This document shows positions 35,008-43,310 of a stretch of DNA of 64,000 nt, piece after piece. Source of the DNA: Bacteroidaceae bacterium. Its GTDB lineage: Bacteria > Bacteroidota > Bacteroidia > Bacteroidales > Bacteroidaceae. The notes beneath the pieces are model-generated. The model was not told the DNA's origin, made no database searches, and saw only the letters and a list, made by a program, of their open reading frames with translations. Both the position numbers and the translations under genes were made by a program. The stretch spans positions 62,001 to 126,000 of the forward strand of contig JAFZFN010000035.1 of the NCBI GenBank assembly GCA_017555875.1, read 5' to 3'. The first letter of the stretch is position 1; the number at the start of each line of letters is the position of its first letter.

Positions 35008-36528
35008 ATGAAGCGAAATCAATATCTAATATTGGGCTTATTGGCACTCTTTGCCTGTTGTAATCCCGAGGAAATCCCCACCCCTCCTACCCCTGGAGGC
35101 AACGACTCCATCGTAACTGACAAAGACACCATCAACTGGGGTGACTCGATAGTCATCACTGACTCTACGGATATAGCAAGTATCGATGTCACCATCGACC
35201 CCAACGACGATAACTCCTACACCGAGTTCCCCGAAGAGGTAATAACCGACGAGAATCATGATGACTATGGAGACTTCGTCGAGAACTACCACCCAACAAC
35301 CCACATCGTGGTCACCTATGATGGTGAGACCGCCGATGTAGAGACAAAACCAGGCGTGATTGCAACAGTCAATGGGGCTCATGTCACCATCACTTCCACG
35401 AAAAAGAACATCTCATTCACGCTAAGGGGAAGCACCACGAACGGGTCATTCAAACTCAACTCGGAGAAGAAGACACTCATCACGCTCGACAATGTCCACA
35501 TCACCAACCCCACAGGAGCCGCCATCAATATCCAATCAGGAAAGACTGTGATGATTGCATTGTCCAACAATACTTACAACACGTTGAAAGATGGCGAGAG
35601 CTATGAGTTTGTAGGCGAAGAGCAACAGAAAGGCACCCTATTCAGCGAAGGCCAACTCGTCTTTTCAGGTACGGGCTCACTCGAGGTGACGAGCAATTAC
35701 AAGCATGGCATAGCTAGCGACGACTATGTGCGTATCCGTGAGGGACACATCACCATCAACGCCATAGGAGACGGCATCAACGCCAAGGAGCGATTCATCA
35801 TGTATGGAGGAGACGTATGCATCACCGCATTACAAGATGGTATTGATATAGACGAGGGCTACATCGAAATTGGTGGTGGCATACTCTCGGTGTGCTCGGT
35901 AGACGAAGCCATCACAGCTTCATACGAGGGTGACGACGATGGCAATATAGACCCTCTCGTCACACCATATATAGACATACGAGGTGGACTCATCAAGCTC
36001 ACGACTACGGGAGATAAGGGACATGCACTCAGAGCGATGTCCACCCTCACCATGTCGGGCGGCATCGTGCAAGCCACGGCTAAGGGCGATGGTTCCAAGG
36101 CACTGATGAGCGAGGAAGACATGGAGCTAAGCGGAGGCAAGATCACGGCCTTCACCGAGGGAGCGGCTCTTTATGAAGCTGACACCGACGACCTGTCCTC
36201 CGCAGCCGTAATACGAAGCAAGGGCACCCTGAGCATAACCAACATGTTGATTGGCGCTAAAAGCACAGGTACAGGCGGAAAGGGCATCAACAATGTGGGA
36301 GACATCACCATGACCAACAGCTTCGTGACAGTGCTCGCTACGGGCGAGAATCACCACCACGATGCACACGACTCACATTCGCGCGGCATCACCACCGATG
36401 GTAATTTGATACTTGATGGAGGCGCATTGCTAGTAAAGTCCTACGACACTCCTCTGCAAATTGAGGGAGAGCAGCATTTCATAAATGACGCAATATATAA
36501 AGAATACCAACTATCTGCAAGCAAATAA
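35008..36528 (+). CDS. Cthe_2159-like beta-helix lipoprotein (carbohydrate-binding domain)
   Basis: A 506-residue lipoprotein; the lipobox is LLALFACC with Cys near residue 17, followed by a Pro/Thr- and Asp-rich linker to about residue 95. Residues 120-440 are a right-handed beta-helix of the Cthe_2159 type, with rungs such as HITINAIGDGINAKERFIMY and DVCITALQDGIDIDEGYIEI. Cthe_2159 binds polygalacturonate and needs calcium; here the acidic Asp-Gly turns could bind cations. A His-rich stretch (ENHHHDAHDSHSRG) lies near residue 450. It starts 24 bases after the DUF2490 gene and is probably surface exposed. Confidence 0.82.
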   Translation: MKRNQYLILGLLALFACCNPEEIPTPPTPGGNDSIVTDKDTINWGDSIVITDSTDIASIDVTIDPNDDNSYTEFPEEVITDENHDDYGDFVENYHPTTHIVVTYDGETADVETKPGVIATVNGAHVTITSTKKNISFTLRGSTTNGSFKLNSEKKTLITLDNVHITNPTGAAINIQSGKTVMIALSNNTYNTLKDGESYEFVGEEQQKGTLFSEGQLVFSGTGSLEVTSNYKHGIASDDYVRIREGHITINAIGDGINAKERFIMYGGDVCITALQDGIDIDEGYIEIGGGILSVCSVDEAITASYEGDDDGNIDPLVTPYIDIRGGLIKLTTTGDKGHALRAMSTLTMSGGIVQATAKGDGSKALMSEEDMELSGGKITAFTEGAALYEADTDDLSSAAVIRSKGTLSITNMLIGAKSTGTGGKGINNVGDITMTNSFVTVLATGENHHHDAHDSHSRGITTDGNLILDGGALLVKSYDTPLQIEGEQHFINDAIYKEYQLSASK

Positions 36529-36555
36529 AGCTTAGGCTCCATCAAAAGAGAAAGA

Positions 36556-36596
36556 GGAGATGTCAGTGGCATCCCCTCTTCTTCTTTTTATCCTCA
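36556..36596. terminator. hairpin between convergent genes
   Basis: AGAGGAGATG pairs with CATCCCCTCT around TCAGTGG, followed by T-rich sequence. It separates the beta-helix lipoprotein gene from the convergent topB. Confidence 0.65.
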
Positions 36597-36607
36597 CTCG
36601 TCCTGTC

Positions 36608-38542
36608 CTATATTCTTCGCGGAGTATTATCGGCCAACACTTGTTGCACAAGCTCTGCTACCATCTGTTTCAACTCCTCGACAAATTGCTTGGCATCGTA
36701 GCGCCGTGCCTCAATCTCTCGCAATCGTTTCTCCCATATACCCGTGAGCTCAGCACTCTTGAGCAACTCTTCACGAATGAGTCCAATAAGTTCGACGCCC
36801 GTGGGGGTGGGCACGAGGTTCTTCTTCTGCAAGACGACATAGTTGCGCTTATATAGGGTTTTGATAATCTCGGCACGTGTAGCAGGGCGACCAATGCCAT
36901 TCTCCTTCATGGCATCGCGCAGTTCCTCATCGTCGACAAACTTACCCGCCGTCTCCATAGCACGTATCAGCGTACCCTCGGTATAGGGTTTGGGGGGCTG
37001 AGTAGTTTTCTCCATCAGTTCTGGTTGGTGAGGCCCACTCTCACCCTTGGTAAATTGGGTGTTGACAGCAGAGAATTGAGCATTATCAGCATTTTCGGAA
37101 GCCTCTGAATTTTCTGAGACTTCAGAAGAGGTGCCTTTGTCAAAGACAATGCGCCATCCTGGCTCAACAATCTCCTTGCTTGAGGTACGGAAGGGAATGC
37201 CGTCAGCTTCGCCCATCACGGTAGTGGTGCGCGTCTTGCAATCGGGGTGAAAGACTGCAATAAAGCGACGTACGATAAGGTCATAGATCTTCTTCTCCAC
37301 ATCGGTGAGCGCCCCAGGCACTACACCCGTAGGGATGATGGCATGGTGGTCGGTCACCTTCTTATTATCAAACACCTTCTTAGACTTCTGCAGAGGACGA
37401 CCATGAAGAGGGGTAATGAGATGCTGATAGTCACGCAAGCCCATGAGTATCTGTGGACATTTAGCATACACGTCGTCGCTCAAGTAGGTTGTATCAACAC
37501 GCGGATAGGTGGTTACCTTCTTCTCGTAAAGCGACTGTACAGTTTGCAAGGTCACGTCCACGGGAATGCCAAACTTCTTGTTACACTCTGTCTGCAACGT
37601 ACCCAAGTCGAAGAGCGAAGGAGGCAACTCCTTGCCATCTTTCTTAGTCACAGATGTTACGAAGAAGGGAGCCTCCTTGATGCGGTCGAGCAACATCGCC
37701 CCCTGCTCTCCATTGGCTATAGGATCGACACCTATATTCTCTGCCTCGGCTTTGCGCCATGCCTCAGCCATGTCGAAGGGTTGCCCCTTTTTCTCAGCGG
37801 CCTCCCTCTTCTTTTCTAGGTCAGCCATCAAATCCTCGTCGCTACGCTTCATGATGGCATTGAAGGAGACGTTGCGATACAATGTCTTCAGCACCCAGTA
37901 CTGTTGGGGCACAAAGTTATCAATCTCCTGTTGACGCTTCACGATGAGAGCAAGCGTAGGAGTTTGTACACGTCCAATGGAGAGCACCTGTCGGTTCTGA
38001 CCATACTTCAATGTATAGAGTCTCGTGGCATTCATGCCCAACACCCAGTCACCTATGGCACGGCACAATCCTGCCTCGTAAAGCGATTGCTTCTCCGAGG
38101 CATCCATCAACTTAGCAAAGCCCTCTCGTATGGCCTCCTCGGTGAGCGACGACACCCAGAGGCGCTTGACTGGGCACCTGGCCTCAGCCTTCTGCATCAC
38201 CCAACGTTGTATGAGTTCTCCCTCCTGGCCAGCATCACCGCAATTGATAATCATGTCGGCCTTTTGCATAAGCCCCTTAATGATGCCAAACTGCTTCTCG
38301 ATGCCTGCATTGTCGATAAGTTTGATACCAAAGCGTGAAGGTATCATCGGCAAACTACTCAATGCCCAATTCTTCCACTGCGTCGTGTAGTCGTGAGGTT
38401 CTTTCAAGGTACACAGATGGCCGAAGGTCCAGGTCACTTGATACCCATTACCCTCTAAATACCCCTCGCGCCGCGTCCTAGCACCCAGAACGTCAGCTAT
38501 CTCCTTGGCCACACTCGGCTTCTCCGCTATACAGACAATCAT
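36608..38542 (-). CDS. topB: DNA topoisomerase III
   Basis: Type IA topoisomerase that decatenates and relaxes negatively supercoiled DNA. The 644-residue protein starts with the Toprim domain (IVCIAEKPSVAKEIADVLGA, NCGDAGQEGELIQRW); the active-site Tyr is in TTYPRVDTTYLSDD, and IGRVQTPTLALIVKRQQEID and ENGIGRPATRAEIIKTLYKR are conserved. No zinc-finger tail is present. A low-complexity acidic loop rich in Ser, Glu and Asn (VSENSEASENADNAQFSAV) sits near residues 477-505 and is not typical of the family. It is a chromosomal housekeeping-type copy; no conjugation genes are nearby. Confidence 0.94.
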   Translation of the reverse strand: MIVCIAEKPSVAKEIADVLGARTRREGYLEGNGYQVTWTFGHLCTLKEPHDYTTQWKNWALSSLPMIPSRFGIKLIDNAGIEKQFGIIKGLMQKADMIINCGDAGQEGELIQRWVMQKAEARCPVKRLWVSSLTEEAIREGFAKLMDASEKQSLYEAGLCRAIGDWVLGMNATRLYTLKYGQNRQVLSIGRVQTPTLALIVKRQQEIDNFVPQQYWVLKTLYRNVSFNAIMKRSDEDLMADLEKKREAAEKKGQPFDMAEAWRKAEAENIGVDPIANGEQGAMLLDRIKEAPFFVTSVTKKDGKELPPSLFDLGTLQTECNKKFGIPVDVTLQTVQSLYEKKVTTYPRVDTTYLSDDVYAKCPQILMGLRDYQHLITPLHGRPLQKSKKVFDNKKVTDHHAIIPTGVVPGALTDVEKKIYDLIVRRFIAVFHPDCKTRTTTVMGEADGIPFRTSSKEIVEPGWRIVFDKGTSSEVSENSEASENADNAQFSAVNTQFTKGESGPHQPELMEKTTQPPKPYTEGTLIRAMETAGKFVDDEELRDAMKENGIGRPATRAEIIKTLYKRNYVVLQKKNLVPTPTGVELIGLIREELLKSAELTGIWEKRLREIEARRYDAKQFVEELKQMVAELVQQVLADNTPRRI

Positions 38543-38713
38543 TGACTCTTCATTTTTTCGAGTCGCGAAATTACTGTTTTTTATCTAAACTAGAAAATAT
38601 TTGAAGACAATATCGTCGTTGCAAAAAACATGCAAACAAACCACGTTTTATTGAAATTCCGCCTCACTAAGCTATAGAAAAGTAAACTTTTCCATTACCT
38701 TCGCCCATTGAAA

Positions 38714-38745
38714 CTTGCTTTTTCACTCGCCTTGCACTAATTTTG
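38714..38745 (+). promoter_or_regulatory. extended promoter of yicC-gmk-nadD
   Basis: CTTG at 38714-38717 and TAATTTTG at 38738-38745, 20 bases apart. The spacer CTTTTTCACTCGCCTTGCAC is close to that of the btuB riboswitch promoter at 55270. The rest of the 237-base gap after topB shows no gene. Confidence 0.78.
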
Positions 38746-38779
38746 TAGTCGTAATAGACAAATAACTCAGACAACACAC

Positions 38780-39655
38780 ATGATACTATCAATGACTGGC
38801 TACGGCAAGGCAGTGGCTACTTATGGAAATAAGAAAATTTACGCAGAGGTGAAGTCGCTCAACAGCAAGGCTATGGACCTCTCGACACGCATCGCCCCCC
38901 TCTACAGAGAAAAGGAGATGGAGATACGCACACTCATCGCCCAGCAGCTCGAGCGAGGGAAGATAGACTTTAGCCTATGGACCGAGGAGGAGAGCGCGGT
39001 AGGTGCCACACCTATAAACACATCCCTCGTAGCAAGCTATCACGCACAGATAAAGAGTATCTGCGAATCTACTGGCATACCCGAACCTACCGATTGGTTT
39101 GCCACCCTGCTGCGCATGCCCGACGTGCTCTCGCGCACTGAAGTCAAGGAACTCTCCGACGAGGAGTGGAGCGTAGCACGCGAAGTAGTGACACAGGCCA
39201 TAGCACAACTCATGGACTTCCGCCGACAAGAGGGAGCCGCATTGGAGAAGAAGTTCTGCGAAAAACTCGACAACATCGCCACCCTATTGGCATCTATCGA
39301 ACCTTACGAGAAGGAGCGCACCGAGAAGATACGAGAACGCATTGTAGACGGCTTGCAGAAAAACCTTGGGATGGAGTATGACAAGAACAGATTGGAGCAG
39401 GAACTCATCTTCTACATCGAAAAGCTCGACATCAATGAGGAAAAGCAACGACTGACTAATCACCTAAGCTACTTCCGTCAGACAATGAGCGAAGGCCACG
39501 GACAGGGCAAGAAACTCGGCTTCATAGCCCAAGAGATGGGTCGAGAGATTAACACTACTGGCAGCAAAAGCAACCATGCAGAGATGCAAATCATCGTGGT
39601 GAAAATGAAGGACGAGCTGGAACAAATCAAAGAACAAGTGTTGAACGTAATGTAA
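38780..39655 (+). CDS. yicC: YicC family protein
   Basis: A 291-residue protein of the YicC family (YicC-like N and DUF1732 domains), an endoribonuclease fold implicated in small-RNA turnover. It begins MILSMTGYGKA, shows EVKSLNSKAMDLSTRIAP near residue 26, and ends with GKKLGFIAQEMGREINTTGS and the conserved C-terminal helix. The order yicC-gmk-nadD is common in Bacteroidetes; gmk starts 21 bases after its stop. The promoter at 38714 serves the group. Confidence 0.95.
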   Translation: MILSMTGYGKAVATYGNKKIYAEVKSLNSKAMDLSTRIAPLYREKEMEIRTLIAQQLERGKIDFSLWTEEESAVGATPINTSLVASYHAQIKSICESTGIPEPTDWFATLLRMPDVLSRTEVKELSDEEWSVAREVVTQAIAQLMDFRRQEGAALEKKFCEKLDNIATLLASIEPYEKERTEKIRERIVDGLQKNLGMEYDKNRLEQELIFYIEKLDINEEKQRLTNHLSYFRQTMSEGHGQGKKLGFIAQEMGREINTTGSKSNHAEMQIIVVKMKDELEQIKEQVLNVM

Positions 39656-39676
39656 AAATGTAAATAGACAGGCACG

Positions 39677-40249
39677 ATGAACGGAAAACTGATTATCTTC
39701 TCTGCGCCCTCAGGATCGGGCAAATCGACCATCATCAACTATCTGATGCAACAGGGCCTCGGCCTTGCCTTCTCTATCTCGGCCACGAGCCGCGCGCCAC
39801 GTGGTACCGAGCAGCATGGAGTGGAGTACTTCTTCCTCAGCCCCGAGGAGTTTCGCGAACGCATCGCGGCAGGCGAGTTCCTCGAATATGAAGAGGTCTA
39901 CCCCGACCGCTTCTACGGCACACTGAAGGCACAGGTAGAGCGCCAACTCGAGGCTGGCCAGCACGTAGTGTTCGACGTGGACGTCGTGGGCGGATGCAAC
40001 ATCAAAGAGTACTATGGCAACCGTGCTCTCTCGCTCTTCATACAGCCTCCCTCGGTAGAGGAACTCCGTCGACGCCTCGAAGGACGAGCCACCGATACGC
40101 CCGAGGTCATCCAACAACGCATCGACAAGGCCGAGTATGAACTTTCCTTTGCGCCAAAGTTTGACAAGGTAGTAATCAACGACAACCTTGAGGCCGCTCA
40201 AACAGAAGCCTTGGCCATCATCAAGGAATTCATCGAAAGACAACTTTAA
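39677..40249 (+). CDS. gmk: guanylate kinase
   Basis: Converts GMP and ATP to GDP and ADP. The P-loop is SAPSGSGKSTIINYL at residues 8-22; GMP-binding residues are in TSRAPRGTEQHGVEYFFLS and GEFLEYEEVYPDRFYGT. At 190 residues it has the usual bacterial length. It lies between yicC and nadD in the same direction. Confidence 0.98.
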   Translation: MNGKLIIFSAPSGSGKSTIINYLMQQGLGLAFSISATSRAPRGTEQHGVEYFFLSPEEFRERIAAGEFLEYEEVYPDRFYGTLKAQVERQLEAGQHVVFDVDVVGGCNIKEYYGNRALSLFIQPPSVEELRRRLEGRATDTPEVIQQRIDKAEYELSFAPKFDKVVINDNLEAAQTEALAIIKEFIERQL

Positions 40250-40275
40250 CGAGCTACATTCATCTTTCCACCCAA

Positions 40276-40881
40276 GTGAAGCGCATCGGTATATTCGGAG
40301 GTTCGTTCAACCCCATACACCTAGGACACACCACCCTAGCCGCGTACATCTGCGAGCAAGGGATGGTGGATGAGGTGTGGCTCATGGTAAGCCCACAAAA
40401 TCCGCTAAAACAAGACCGCACGTTGCTCGACGAGCGGGAACGACTAGCGATGTCGCGACTGGCCGTAGCCCCCTACCACACACTGAAAGCTTCGGATTTT
40501 GAATTCACATTGCCCCGTCCTTCATATACCTACCACACACTGAAAGCCTTACGGAAGGCATACCCCGATTACGAGTTTCACCTCATCATCGGTGAAGATA
40601 ATTGGAACTGCTTCGATCGTTGGTATCGTGGCGAAGACATCATACGAGAGACCCCCATCATCGTCTACCCAAGAAAATCAGAGAGCACAGAGGAACCAGT
40701 ATTGAATGAGCAATTTTCAACTTCCGTTTTTCAACTTTCATTTTTAGAGCATCCTCCCCTACTCCCCTACAGTTCGACTGAGATACGCAGCCTCATCGCA
40801 CAAGGAAACGACGCAAGCCACATGCTGCACCCAAACGTGGCAAGATACATCGAAGAAAACCATTTATACTCCGACAAATGA
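40276..40881 (+). CDS. nadD: nicotinate-nucleotide adenylyltransferase
   Basis: Makes nicotinate adenine dinucleotide in NAD synthesis. The 201-residue protein starts at GTG with MKRIGIFGGSFNPIHLGHTT, carrying the nucleotidyltransferase GxFxPxHxGH motif; IIGEDNWNCFDRWYRGEDII and the C-terminal SSTEIRS-type site (YSSTEIRSLIAQGND) complete the family pattern. Residues about 137-158 (PVLNEQFSTSVFQLSFLEHP) are longer than expected, and their DNA looks like the dispersed A/T-rich TTTTCAA repeat inserted in frame. The stop overlaps the start of the MORN gene by 4 bases. Confidence 0.93.
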   Translation: MKRIGIFGGSFNPIHLGHTTLAAYICEQGMVDEVWLMVSPQNPLKQDRTLLDERERLAMSRLAVAPYHTLKASDFEFTLPRPSYTYHTLKALRKAYPDYEFHLIIGEDNWNCFDRWYRGEDIIRETPIIVYPRKSESTEEPVLNEQFSTSVFQLSFLEHPPLLPYSSTEIRSLIAQGNDASHMLHPNVARYIEENHLYSDK

Positions 40882-41510
40882 AGAAAACCATCCTCACAAC
40901 AATCCTCTTCATAGGAATCATATTAGCCGCTAGCGCCCAAGACAATATCGACCACTATGACCTTGCGCCCGACTACATGCAACAATTGTTCATGAACATC
41001 ATCGACACCGATTGCCAAGTAGTGCAGTATAGTGATGGGGGCGGACACTACGTGGGACACTCACGCAGAAGCAAGTTCTTCGGATGGGGCAGTTACCGAA
41101 CTGATAACGGCAACCAATGGATAGGACAATGGCACGACGGAACATGCATCTTTGGCATACTCATCAAAGGGGACGTGTGTCGCGTCGGGTCGGAAACACA
41201 TCACATCAACTATAGCCTCGAAGAGGGAATCATCACTAGCTACGTCAAAAATAACGAGAAATTCTACCTAACCCGCGAAGAGGCCGAAAAATCACCCTAC
41301 CGATTTGAATGCCTACACTATGCCGGAGGCGACTTCTATCTGGGAGAGACCAAGAACGGACTACGACACGGACAAGGCATCTATTACTGGAGCAATGGCA
41401 ACCATTGGTATGGAACCTTCTCTGAAAACTACCGACAAGGCTATGGTGCCCTCTTCTGCGAAGACGGCAACATCGACTATGGCCTATGGCTGGGAGACGA
41501 CAAGCAATAA
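40878..41510 (+). CDS. exported MORN-repeat protein
   Basis: A 210-residue protein with a signal peptide (cleavage after ASA, residue 20) and MORN motifs: YVGHSRRSKFFGWGSYRTDN, WIGQWHDGTCIFGI, YLGETKNGLRHGQGIYYWSN and WYGTFSENYRQGYGALFCED. MORN repeats bind membranes or proteins; no precise role is evident. Its start overlaps the nadD stop by 4 bases, so it is coupled to the yicC-gmk-nadD transcript. Its stop abuts the stop of the convergent ZIP gene at 41511, with no room for a terminator between them. Confidence 0.8.
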   Translation: MKKTILTTILFIGIILAASAQDNIDHYDLAPDYMQQLFMNIIDTDCQVVQYSDGGGHYVGHSRRSKFFGWGSYRTDNGNQWIGQWHDGTCIFGILIKGDVCRVGSETHHINYSLEEGIITSYVKNNEKFYLTREEAEKSPYRFECLHYAGGDFYLGETKNGLRHGQGIYYWSNGNHWYGTFSENYRQGYGALFCEDGNIDYGLWLGDDKQ

Positions 41511-42296
41511 TCAGCCCAGCGCCACATCGAGCACCATCATCAACACAAAGCCTAGCATCACACCCCATGTACCCGCATGAGGATACTCATTCATATTAGC
41601 ATCGGGAATGAGGTCTTCGGCCACCACAAAAATCATGGCCCCAGCAGCAAAGCCCAACATCCACGGGTGCAATACTGCCACTTCAGACGCTAGGATATAA
41701 CCCACCACGGCAGCCAAAGGCTCTACGGCACCACTCCCCATACCGAAGAGAAAAGCCTTATGCTTGCTCCGCGTAGCCACCTTCATGGGCAGAGCTATAG
41801 CGGCTCCTTCGGGAAAGTTCTGAACAGACATACCGATAGCCAAACCCAATGCCGCATAGTAAGCACTAGGTTCACCACTCACTGCTGCAGCGCCAAAGGC
41901 TAGTCCCACGGCTAAACCTTCAGGGATATTGTGTATCGTAACTGCCAAAAACAACTTTGTACTCTTGTGTACCTTCACATGGGGTCCCTCTTCATGCCCT
42001 GTACCAGGATGAAAGTGAGGCAACACATGATCCAGAAAAACAAGGAATAACCCACCAAGCAGGAAGCCCACTGCAGCAGGCACCCATGACCAAGCACCCC
42101 AACTGTCCTCAGCCACATCTATAGAGGGTATCAGCAATGACCACACAGAGGCGGCAATCATCACACCTGCCGCAAAACCGAGAATGACAGCATTCGTACG
42201 CTTGGGTATGTCGCGCTTAAAAAAATAGACTAGTGCAGACCCTGCAGTAGTGGCTAGGAAAATGAGAAGGAATCCAATAACAGTAATGTAAGGCAT
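41511..42296 (-). CDS. ZIP family metal transporter
   Basis: A 261-residue inner-membrane transporter of the ZIP family (ZupT/GufA-like), importing zinc or other divalent metals. Eight hydrophobic helices are visible; metal-site motifs are HNIPEGLAVGLAFG (helix IV) and QNFPEGAAIALP (helix V). A His-rich loop (DHVLPHFHPGTGHEEGPHVK) lies between helices III and IV. The start MPYITVIGF at 42296 is preferred to 42326. Metal preference cannot be told; no Zur-type operator was recognised. Confidence 0.92.
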   Translation of the reverse strand: MPYITVIGFLLIFLATTAGSALVYFFKRDIPKRTNAVILGFAAGVMIAASVWSLLIPSIDVAEDSWGAWSWVPAAVGFLLGGLFLVFLDHVLPHFHPGTGHEEGPHVKVHKSTKLFLAVTIHNIPEGLAVGLAFGAAAVSGEPSAYYAALGLAIGMSVQNFPEGAAIALPMKVATRSKHKAFLFGMGSGAVEPLAAVVGYILASEVAVLHPWMLGFAAGAMIFVVAEDLIPDANMNEYPHAGTWGVMLGFVLMMVLDVALG

Positions 42297-42441
42297 ATGG
42301 ATAAAAGGTGAAGTTAAGAGATACAAGGTTTATATAGAACCTCGAATGCACTCGCAGGCATAAACCATTTATATTAAAGAGAGAGATGCTCGACCATGCG
42401 GCCAAGCGTCTCTCATCTACATTAATGACTTCAGCCGATAT

Positions 42442-43140
42442 TTAGTTCGCAGCCTCAGCATTGGCAGCATCAATCATAGCTTGGCTAGCGTAGATAAACA
42501 CCTCTACTCTGCGGTTCTGAGCCTTACCCTCTTCTGTGTCATTTGAAGCCACAGGCTGATTGAAGCTCATGCCGAGCACATCCTTGATTTGAGTCTCAGC
42601 AACCTCCTGCTCGGTGAGATACTTAGCTACAGCCTTTGCACGCTTTTCAGACACTGACTGGTTGGCCTTCTCTGTGCCCACATTGTCGGTGTGGCCGAGG
42701 ATGGCAACGTCTGCATCGGGAGTAGCCTTCAACACCTCAGCAAACTCGGTGAGAGAAGCCTTTGCCTCATCGCTGAGCTCAGAGCTGTTGAAACCAAAGA
42801 GAATACCAGACTCGAAGGTCACCTTCACTGCGGGCAGACCATTCACGTCAACCAACTCCACCTGAGCACCCTCAACCTGCTTAGCAGCCTCAGCAGCCTT
42901 GTCCATCTTACGGCCGATGAGAGCACCTGTAGTAGCACCCACTGCAGCACCTACCGAAGCACCGATAATCTTGCCCGTATTGCTATCACCATTTCTGTCA
43001 GCCCAATAGCCGATACCCAAACCAATGGCAGTGCCAGCAACCGTGCCGATACTAGTACCCCAACCTGTGTTTTTCCAACTGCCGCAAGAGCTCAAAAGCA
43101 AAGCAGCACACATGCTCAATGCAAAAACTTTCAGTTTCAT
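42442..43140 (-). CDS. OmpA-family lipoprotein with glycine-zipper domain
   Basis: A 232-residue lipoprotein; the lipobox is LLLSSCG with Cys near residue 19. A glycine-zipper segment (TVAGTAIGLGIGYWADRN, GASVGAAVGATTGALIG) spans residues 33-77, and the peptidoglycan-binding OmpA domain spans 110-215, with GFNSSELSDEAK, ILGHTDNVGTEKANQSVSEK and the AQNRRVEVFI signature. It would tie the outer membrane to the cell wall. A minus-strand -7-like box (TACATTTG, 43188-43195) lies about 50 bases upstream. Confidence 0.93.
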   Translation of the reverse strand: MKLKVFALSMCAALLLSSCGSWKNTGWGTSIGTVAGTAIGLGIGYWADRNGDSNTGKIIGASVGAAVGATTGALIGRKMDKAAEAAKQVEGAQVELVDVNGLPAVKVTFESGILFGFNSSELSDEAKASLTEFAEVLKATPDADVAILGHTDNVGTEKANQSVSEKRAKAVAKYLTEQEVAETQIKDVLGMSFNQPVASNDTEEGKAQNRRVEVFIYASQAMIDAANAEAAN

Positions 43141-43258
43141 AGATAAAATACTAAATGTTACAATTAATAAATGAATAAAAAAGTATGCAAATGTAGCAAA
43201 AATATACCACCCGACTATATTTTCTGCAAAAAAGAATGAGTAAACGATGAAAAAAACT

Positions 43259-43266
43259 TAATTTTG
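43259..43266 (+). promoter_or_regulatory. -7 box of proS (TAATTTTG)
   Basis: TAATTTTG 45 bases before the proS ATG; the -33 region is not well matched. Confidence 0.5.
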
Positions 43267-43310
43267 CAGACCAAACGCAGAAATAAGGAACAAATCACAA
43301 AGATATACAT

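Noticed and set aside
36608..38542. topB as a sign of a conjugative element
   Set aside because: No relaxase, tra genes or integrase are near; Bacteroidales also carry chromosomal topB.
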